64,000 nt of DNA. It comes from Centroberyx gerrardi. Taxonomy: Eukaryota > Chordata > Actinopteri > Beryciformes > Berycidae. The stretch lies in NCBI RefSeq assembly GCF_048128805.1, contig NC_135999.1, forward strand, positions 24,203,659-24,267,658, written 5' to 3'. The stretch's first letter is position 1. Each line of letters starts with the position of its first letter. This document shows, piece after piece, positions 56,801 to 64,000 of this stretch. A program made the position numbers and the translations under genes. The notes beneath the pieces are model-generated. The model did no database searches. It had not been told where the DNA came from and was given only the letters and a program-made list of their open reading frames with translations.

Positions 56801-58369
56801 ACTAATAATTTCCATTCCTGTAAAAGCGCTTTACGAGACTCTCGGGCACAGTTATACCTTCCCGTGACTTGGTTCAGTGAGCACTTCTGAGAAGTGTTGT
56901 TTGTGCAGCTCCTGGCATATTAAGCATGGGATAAGGTCCCAGGCAGTGCTAGCGGCCTGCCGTTCACTGCAGTTGAGTCGGTTGGGGCTGCGGTCGGCAT
57001 TAGCAGGAATTAGATTGTGGTCTGACAGAGCCCCAGGCTGCCTTCAGAAGGAACTTGTTTACAGTTGATCTGGGTTGCTACAGATGTCATGTTTATGTTT
57101 CATGCTCTCACAAGGCGTTCGGCCAAATAATAAGCCTTTGACACCAGACATGGGTCAAATAGTATTTGCAAATAATTCTTAGTATTTGCATGAACCCGCT
57201 TGGAGTATGAAATGGGTGGGGTTCACCGCAAAGACAATGCCAGTTAAGTGAAAGTCAATTTAATATAATTTCTTGATTGACACTTAACTGGACACTATTT
57301 GAATTATCATGATGCAGTAAACCACCGCCATTTGGTACTCTGAGAGGGTTAAAACAAATACAAAGAACAATTTGCACATGCTATTTGAATCAGATCGGTT
57401 TGCCAGAGAGAGGTGTAACGCAATCTCACAGAAAGACTTATCAATTCTGTAGCTGCTAGCATTTTTACTCTAGGTAGCATGAATTTACCTGCTTTCCTTG
57501 TAATATATTTTCTGGCCCTTGTTTTATGGCTTTTTGCAAACCACTTTGTAAGCTCTGCTTTTAGATAAGTGCTATATAGCTATTTGGGACATCAGGATGA
57601 TGCAGTGAGAAACCCTGCTGAAGTGTCCTTGAGCAAGACACTAATTCCCTACCAGCTCTAGGGACACTCCTCTGTATCTGACCCTGTGCTGTGACCTTAA
57701 TGTGGAGGGTGCAAATTAATAGAGAATTTCTCTACAGAGATCAATAAAATATCAAATTAATAACCAAGGCTTGAGCTGGTAAACTACACAAGGGCAACTG
57801 GCAATAAATAAACTTACACCAAGCTGTCAGATGAATCCAGCCGACAGTAAATAAAGTCTATTAATATTATTATTACCTCGGAGAAGCTGCTGCTTGTGGT
57901 TGAGGCAGTCTCTCTCGATGGTGGCCAGCTCGAGTTTGTGCTGCTGGATGATCTTCTTCAGAGCGCTGTCCAGATCCTGCTGCTGCTTCTGGAGAAACTC
58001 CTGTTCCTGAGGGAGGGAAGACAGAAATGATAATTAACAAGAGGAAAATATTTATATCTTAAGTGTTCAGACTACACAGGTCCAGGTGTGTTCTGGGGTC
58101 CTGAATATCTACGACACACACACTCCAACACACACTGGCCAGCATGAAAGACCCAACAGCTGGCCGACTGAGAGGGTTTATATATGATTCATAGACACCA
58201 CTACAAACAAAACTCCATGTGTCAGTTAAATGAATCTGAGAAAGGCGCTATCAGAGAATCACTGAACTTCCATTTCCAATAGTCCTGACCCATCTTAGCC
58301 TTTTTAAACAGGCAACACAGCTATCTCTAGACTGAACAAGCAGTAAGCAGGATAGACCTTATGAGGCCA

Positions 58370-58407
<38 letters not shown>

Positions 58408-61400
58408 AGTCTACAGGCTTTCTGCCAAGTTTACCACAGGCTAAGCATGGCTTGAACTGATAAACCAGACAGAATCCGACCTACTTGGCTCACCTGACAC
58501 AGTAGAGCAAAATATTTTACATGCTAATATAGAAGTCAATGATAAAAAAAAGACTGATAATAATAACACATTTATAAAAATTTATAACAAATAAATATTA
58601 GTGTAACAGATGGTTACATGGGTCTTGCTGCCATACGAACAGCATCAAACCCTTTACAAACTGTCCTTCAGAGTCTAAAATTAGCATGTTCAGAGCTCAG
58701 AGGTAGGCATGCACCTATACAACTTTTTCAATGCCGAGTACTCAACTTAAAATACTGGCCAAGGCCCTGTGCCGTTCTGAGCCATTAATGGACAGTATTA
58801 CTGGACAAAAACAATTGAGGTATACAGCAATCCATTTTTTCGCCATTAAAGACATCTAACATACATCTTTGTGTGAAAAGGGCAGAAAATCATGTCACTT
58901 TAATTTGTGGCTCTTGGTGTTTAAGCACACGAGAGATTCTTTGATAATAATACCCTATTTTAGCTTGGCACCGGCCCATTGGCGCGCACTGATGTGTAGA
59001 TAACACTGCATGTTGTCTCAAGGGTAATGACGCATACATTAAGAGACAGAAGAAAGAGGCCAGGTTCCAAATCTAAGGAGGCATCAAAGGACACACCGGG
59101 GTTTCACTTACATCCTGTATGGGGGCGTTGCAGACCGTGCAGGAGGACAACTGAAAGGACTGAATCATAACGTGGGCCACTCCCTGTGGATCACAGTACA
59201 TTACCCTCCCACACATCGCACGCCTGCTAAACACCGCAACCTATATGTGCACACTGTGACGCATTGATGGGCACTGCAAACTCAGGTAGGTGGAAGAGAA
59301 CTGCAGCAATAAAACAGAGCAGTCCATGGGTTTGGAAAAAGTGATGAAAAATATTAAAATCATTCAAATTTTATCGTAACAGCAAAAGAAGCAACTGTTA
59401 AGCAGTGCGCTGTCGTTGTGTTTTTTTGTAAACAAGAATCATCACACAAAAACATTTTGGTGGCTAATGTGATGCATGCCAAAAAAACAAAAAGAACAAA
59501 AAACAAAAGAAACCACAGTACTAGTTTTCAATCCAATCCACAAAGGAGTTGAGATGTAGAAATGGTCTGAGACAAAGTTGAAAATCCACCGCAAACTTAG
59601 CTGAACTGCCCTCATTACCTCCTCCGGCGGGGCTTGGATAATATCCTTTTTAATACATTTCATGATAGCATTTGTCACATGCTTGGGTGACAGTCCTTCC
59701 TGTTTGCCCTGTTACCATGGTAGCCGTAAGCAATGGATGGAAAAGAAAATGAAACAAAAGCCGTGGATAGATCTGTTACTGCATTAGTGCTACATGAGCA
59801 CATAAATGAGAAGTGGTAGGGGAGCCTGATTTAGCCCTCGCACAGCTAAAAGGTGGTTATGTAAACACCTACAAGACAGATCGGAGAGATGTGTGTGTGT
59901 GTGTGTATGTGTGTGAGAATCTAAGTATCAAAACAACCTGCTATAAATAGGAACTTTGCAAGGCAATGGAGCTATCCCATCCTCTTAAGGGGCTACATGT
60001 GGGCTAGGGAATTGAAAAGGAACTAAAGGTAGCAGGGTGCCCCGGTGGTTAGAACATAGAGGTCCAAATGCTTACCTCCTTCTTGCGGTTCTTCAGCATG
60101 TTCTGGTACTTGGACAGCTCCTTGTCCTGCTCGGCCTTGATGCGTTTGGCCTCGTCCCGGAGCCGGTTGGTGTGCTCCTGCTCCAGCCTCTCGATGGTCT
60201 GCTTCTGCTGCCGCTCCAGGTTCTCCACCTCCTGGTCATACTGACGCTTCTTACTCTGGGGGAGAGAGATGACATTTTGGGTCACATCACAGGTGAAATA
60301 ATATCTTTCAAATGGGTCATTGTGCAGGGGGCCATTTTGTTCTGCCTACGCTGATGTTTTGAATTCAAATGTGACAAATGAGTGAACATCAACCTTAAAA
60401 AGGTCTGCGCTGGTATAGCTTAGCGCCGCACTTAACCATGCTTTAAAAGTGTAAAATCATTCCTAAACCTAACCTATGCAAGTTTTCAAAAGGTACAGAA
60501 GGCAGGTAACTGAATTCCAAAGAGGCCAAATAGGCAGTGTTTGACTTGAGTTGCAGATGCATTGGTCACAAAAAGAAAACAGTCTGGAAAATCATGACAA
60601 CATATGCCAAACATGGATAAACTGCACCAGCAAAGACGAACAGAGGTTGCAAGTTGAAGCTCACAGACAGGATAGACTGAAAATCAGCAGCACATTTGCT
60701 AAACACCATAAAACTACTGCCTCAACAATGACAAAAATTGTACGCTGTGAGTTTCACAAAGCTGGGAATCATGGCAGGGCTGCCATTCAGAAACTGCTTG
60801 TATCCATGGACAACCCACAAAGACTCATAACCTGTAAGACGCACAAAGTCTGGACCCCTAAGCAATGGAAGAAAGTAAGTCTGATGAGTCATTTTCACCC
60901 TTTTCTTACATCTGGATGGGTTTACCTTTGGAGAAAGTCAAAGGATGCCTTCATATAACAACCAAAGAATGAGGCCTTTATACAAAGCCAGGTGCACCCT
61001 ATGGTGCAAAACTGTTCCCTCATGGTGTTCCCGTATTCCAAGATAATAATGGCCCCATACACAATGCTAAACAAATTCAACAGTGGTTTCATGAACACCA
61101 GGAAGTCAAAAGCCTTCCGCGACCTTCCAAAAAAACATACTTATGGGCAATTGTGGATTTCCACCTCCTTTATCCTTCAAACAACTAGAGGCTCTTGGTC
61201 TTGAAAAATGGTCCAATATCTGACTACACACAGCTTAGGACTTGTATAACAGCAGTTCAATGAGGACTGAAGCTGTTTTAAAAGCGATGGGTGGCCATAT
61301 TTGCTATTCATAATTCATATTCATATATAGGTGTATCAGTTATTTTGTATATTATCCACCTTCCGGTCCAGCGGCTACCACTTTGAGACATTGCATTTGT

Positions 61401-64000
61401 TTGCTTTTTAGGAGGCCAATGTAACATCACTGCTGTCTTTGGCTAACAGACTGGCTCTTGAACTGAATTTGACTGACAGCCAGATTTACATTGCCCAGGA
61501 GTGCATGATGATGTAAGAATGGCCGGGTGAGAAAGCTGAGAGGTTGACAGCATGGAGGAAGAGCCATGCCAGCACTTAAGTGGGGGAGGTCGAGAGAAAC
61601 GGGGCACAAACTGGGTAATTTTGCAATGCAATTTGTCTGTTGCACTTAAACCCTAAAATCACAGGTCTCAAAGCAAGTTAGCTGTCAGAGCCTCGCAAGT
61701 TTCGAGACGAGGGGCTCACCGTGGTCTCCTGCTCGAAGCGCCGGTAGATCTGTTCTTTTTGCTGCTGCAGCTTGTTACTGAGCTGCTGCTGGGCCCTCTG
61801 CTCCTCCTTCTGCAGGAGACGCAGCTCCCTCAGCTCCTGGCGCCTGGGGAGGAGGAGGAAGAGAGTGGGGATGGGAGGATAGAGACAGGAAAGAAGAGGA
61901 AGGCAAAGAGATATATCGAAAAAGAAGAATATGTTAATTATGTGTCTTTTTTAATGGAAAGCAGCTCACAGTGGGGAACAGGCATGATCTCTACTGGGGG
62001 TCTGTATAGAGTTTTGAAATGGTAATGTAGAGCACTGAGGAAATTAAGTATATCATCATTAATAAAACAGATTCAGCATCCACAGTGCTTAAGTCAACAC
62101 AGTCAGGTCCTAAACTTAGCTTACTGGAAAACTAATTTTCATGCATAATATTTGCATAAAACTGACGACCAGGGTGCATGCAAATGAAGGCAGGCAAATA
62201 CCTCAGGAATCTCATCTCCTCGTTCTTGGTGTCATTGTCGGTGATGATCTTTGATGTAGTCACGCTGACTTCCACTCCGTCCACAATGAATTTTCGGGTC
62301 TTTTTCAACGTCTTCTTCTGACGCTTGGTGTCCTGGGAAATAAGACAGGAGGATTTACAAATCTATCTATGGCTTTGCAAGTCCGTAATGCTTTCTGACT
62401 ACTGTTTCAGATAAGTTGATGTCATGGTGCCTCAATGCTCAGTTAAAACATGTGACTTTTGGACAATTTCATGAAAATATTCCTGCATTAGAGTGCGTGC
62501 ATCTGTGAACTGTTACCTGTATGGAAACAGATCCTGGCTCTTTTGTTTTGGAAAGGAAGCTTGAGATAGACAGGTTCAGGTCTACGCTGCTATTATCTGC
62601 AGCAGAGACACTCCCCGAGTCTGAATCTCTCTCTTTGTCGTCCTTAGCCTTGTCTGGAATAGTCTTCTCGTCCTCAGCAGTTGTTTTATCCTTTTCTTTC
62701 TGCTTCTCTCCATCTTCCTCTTTTGGGACAAGCTTGTTTTCCCCTGGTAGCGTCAAAGTCACCTTCAGATGTTTGTAAGGGTCTTCTTCCTCCTCCTTCT
62801 CAGCTGCTGGGTTGGATTCTTCCACGACAGCCATATTTTCTTCCTGAGGAGCTTCAGTGACCTCTGAACTCTCGGTGGTGGCCTCTGGATTGGCTGGGAC
62901 CTCAGCTGTGTCAACTTCCTTCTCGTCCTCAACGGCTATCTCCAGCTGTTCCATTTCCTTAGCGGGTGGTTCTGGTTCGCTCTCTGGTTCTGGTTCGGTA
63001 ACATCTACTGCTGCTTCTGGAAGCTTCTCTTCCACTGGTTTCTGTTCTATCTCCTCTTCTCCTTCCTCAGCTGGAGTGCTTGGGGTCTCCTCTGTCTGCT
63101 CCACTGCTGCAGGGGCAGTGGGATCCTCTACAAAGCTAGTGTCCACAACATGGTTGGCCACAGGCAGCTCGATGGCTGTAGGTGTGGGTGTGGGTGTGGG
63201 TGTGGGTGTGGGCGTGGGCGGCACTGGCTCAACCTTCTCAGGGACTGATTCCAAGATGGAGGGAGACAGAGGTACCTTCTCATCCTCGGAGCTGGCTACG
63301 CTGACATCAGATGGGGCACGTTTATGTCCCTGGAGGAGAGAAATTGAAAAGACAGTTGGAAGAAGTTAGGAATGCTGGTTTCTCCCAAAGCCAGAAACCA
63401 AATGCAGGTGGCACTGATTGTAATCAGACGATCACATTTCAACTGCCCGATCAAAGAAGCAAATTTCAATTGCTAGATCAGGAATGCAGTTGAACGTATG
63501 CTATAAAAGTATGAGCCATGAGGCAATTTGTGGCAGAACGTTAGTAGCGTAGGTATGTCGTTCACCTGGCATTGAGAGGTCATTTCTGATGTGTTTTGAA
63601 TTTGACAGCATATGACCATAGATTAGAACCAGTTTAATACACTAGAGAGAAGGCAGAGCCTGTGCTGCTGCAATCAAAAACTTTTCATGCACTACCAGCG
63701 GCAAGAGGTGAGTAAGCACCTAAGTTCAAGCACACGATGCACATGACGTGCCATTATGAGTAGAAAGTCTGGATAAAATGCCTAATTTCAGTCGGTGATT
63801 GGAGATCGGCTGATCACACCATAAAAAACAAATATCAGCAGCAATTGGAATCGGCCACAACAACTTGATTGGTGCATTCCTAGACCAGGGAACTCATACT
63901 CAAATGTATGTCATCATGTATAAAACCTGTGGCTGCTCTATAGAAATAAAAGGGAAATGTGATAATGGTGACTGAGAGCTTTTTCTGGTTCAGAACAGAT
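53731..64000 (-). CDS. slk: STE20-like serine/threonine kinase SLK, C-terminal half (partial, continues off the right edge)
   Basis: SLK is a germinal-centre-kinase-type STE20 kinase acting on ERM proteins, microtubules and focal adhesions. Ten firm exons on the minus strand encode the last 693 residues: 62517-63329, 62202-62332, 61720-61843, 60076-60255, 57877-58006, 56379-56503, 55557-55748, 55222-55347, 54466-54579, 53731-53877. The order is an acidic, Ser/Thr-rich linker, then [14 protein letters not shown], the [20 protein letters not shown] block, and a long Gln/Glu-rich coiled coil ending [13 protein letters not shown]. These match human SLK closely as I recall it (SLHSTGS in human). 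The kinase domain exons lie beyond 64000. Sister kinase STK10 is the main alternative, but the tail and the col17a1 neighbour favour SLK. Confidence 0.95.
54466..56503 (-). CDS. slk: slk coiled-coil exons 54466-54579, 55222-55347, 55557-55748, 56379-56503
   Basis: These encode [20 protein letters not shown] ... [25 protein letters not shown] ... [27 protein letters not shown] ... LQQLQ and [20 protein letters not shown] ... LRPRKK in order, matching the human C-terminal coiled coil almost residue by residue. All junctions keep phase. The exon at 55222-55347 must end at CTACAG/GCACAG, a GC donor instead of GT. Between 54580 and 55221 and in the other introns nothing else is seen. Confidence 0.94.
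56504..57876 (-). other. slk intron with dispersed-repeat tracts
   Basis: No exon is visible. The intron contains the second copy of the GGGTCAAATAGTATTTGCAA repeat (about 57148-57235) and a TGTCCTTGAGCAAGACACTA tract (about 57625) of the dispersed CTTGAGCAA family. Confidence 0.6.
57877..58006 (-). CDS. slk: slk coiled-coil exon ([20 protein letters not shown])
   Basis: The 130-base exon encodes [20 protein letters not shown] through [11 protein letters not shown] and splits an Ala codon with the next exon. It matches human EQEFVQKQQQELDGSLKKII. In the human gene the preceding segment is an optional 31-residue exon; here it is replaced by the two candidate exons described separately. Confidence 0.94.
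58007..59111 (-). other. slk intron; GT array, otherwise nothing recognised
   Basis: A GT microsatellite of about 28 bases lies at 58374-58402. No sequence encoding the human-type KELRKELMKRRKEE segment was found here or up to 60075. Confidence 0.6.
59112..59183 (-). CDS. slk: Candidate slk cassette exon A (24 codons)
   Basis: A 72-base phase-0 segment is bounded by TCCACAG and a strong donor (GAT then GTAAGTG). It encodes [20 protein letters not shown] and PIQD, with a CTVC pair of cysteines. It is in frame with both neighbouring slk exons and contains no stop. I do not recognise the peptide, and the polypyrimidine tract before the acceptor is weak. It is listed as a prediction because phase, donor and position all fit an optional exon. 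Confidence 0.4.
59619..59708 (-). CDS. slk: Candidate slk cassette exon B (30 codons)
   Basis: A 90-base phase-0 segment lies between GTAACAG and donor GTAATG. It encodes [20 protein letters not shown] and [10 protein letters not shown]. It sits where the human gene has an alternatively spliced 31-residue phase-0 exon (starting VINEVEKAPKELRKE, as I recall), but shows no clear similarity to it. The acceptor lacks a good pyrimidine tract. Skipping both candidates joins KNRKKE to EQEFLQ in frame, which is also the short human isoform's arrangement. Confidence 0.4.
60076..60255 (-). CDS. slk: slk coiled-coil exon ([20 protein letters not shown])
   Basis: The 180-base phase-0 exon encodes [20 protein letters not shown] through [17 protein letters not shown]. 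It is nearly identical to the human segment between the acidic linker and the optional exon. The donor is GTAAGC. Confidence 0.95.
60560..61215 (+). mobile_element. Decayed Tc1-like transposase remnant in an slk intron
   Basis: Plus-strand translation over several frames gives pieces typical of Tc1 transposases: [20 protein letters not shown] and [13 protein letters not shown] (about 60730-60870), [15 protein letters not shown] (about 60910-60955), VHPMVQNCS (about 60990-61020) and [20 protein letters not shown] (about 61028-61090), the last holding the second aspartate of the DDE/D triad. Frameshifts, a stop (TAG near 61185-61190) and an internal deletion between the tryptophan-rich and VHPMVQ blocks show that it is dead. 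Terminal repeats were not found. It is inserted antisense to slk. Confidence 0.85.
61720..62332 (-). CDS. slk: slk exons 61720-61843 and 62202-62332
   Basis: The upstream exon (62202-62332) encodes [40 protein letters not shown] and RFL. The next (61720-61843) encodes [20 protein letters not shown] through YRRFEQETT; an Arg codon is split between them. Both match human SLK strongly and open the conserved C-terminal region. Confidence 0.95.
62517..63329 (-). CDS. slk: slk large exon: acidic linker between kinase and coiled coil
   Basis: The 813-base phase-0 exon encodes 271 residues starting [18 protein letters not shown] and ending [20 protein letters not shown]. The start and end match human SLK ([31 protein letters not shown]), but the middle is an unrelated-looking, much shorter Glu/Pro/Thr-rich stretch (human has well over 400 residues here as I recall). 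Near its start a GTGTGG hexamer array (about 63181-63222) encodes PTPTPTPT repeats. The linker is predicted to be disordered and phosphorylatable. Confidence 0.93.
63330..64000 (-). other. slk intron at the right edge, with a MITE-like fragment
   Basis: No exon is visible. A stretch at about 63790-63885 (GTCGGTGATTGGAGATCGGC ... TTGATTGGTGCATTCCTA) resembles the right end of the 33991-34319 element family. Confidence 0.5.

Noticed and set aside
1-64000. tRNA, rRNA, CRISPR or bacterial-type operon features
   Set aside because: None was seen; the gene structure is that of a vertebrate nuclear genome.

Overview
This window looks like nuclear DNA from a ray-finned (teleost) fish. The genes have many small exons with GT-AG introns, the encoded proteins are close to vertebrate ones, dinucleotide and tetranucleotide microsatellites are dense, and introns carry several teleost-type MITEs. 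Gene models were assembled by hand by joining exons at splice sites so that reading phase is kept. The human proteins used for comparison are recalled, not searched.

Layout. On the minus strand at the left are a first coding exon that is probably slc24a3 (1339-1534), the complete five-exon dtd1 gene (7824-14728) and the complete two-exon smim26 gene (16301-17160). This keeps the order and orientation SMIM26-DTD1-SLC24A3 of human 20p11.23. An 8.5 kb spacer with no recognisable gene follows. On the plus strand is a complete collagen XVII alpha-1 gene (25693-50641): 56 coding exons, all in phase, about 1769 residues. On the minus strand, convergent with it, is the 3' half of the STE20-like kinase gene slk (53731 to beyond 64000), covering the acidic linker and the C-terminal coiled coil. 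The kinase domain lies off the right edge. COL17A1 and SLK are also neighbours at human 10q24.33, so the window joins two blocks that are separate in human.

Functions. Collagen XVII is the transmembrane collagen of hemidesmosomes. DTD1 removes D-amino acids from mischarged tRNA. SMIM26 is a small mitochondrial membrane protein. SLC24A3 is a K+-dependent Na+/Ca2+ exchanger. SLK is a cytoskeleton-associated kinase. Nothing suggests that these genes form one pathway; the window is a neighbourhood, not an operon-like system.

Most notable: (1) one col17a1 exon is present as five tandem, in-phase copies (45350-49560) with duplicated intron flanks, where human collagen XVII has one corresponding unit; (2) col17a1 encodes a run of 34 glycines in its cytoplasmic head; (3) a trinucleotide array begins exactly at the splice donor of col17a1 exon 12; (4) slk has two candidate in-phase exons at the place where the human gene has a different, alternatively spliced 31-residue exon, and also a GC-AG intron; (5) several mobile-element copies have clear target duplications, and an inverted-repeat element fills the smim26 intron.
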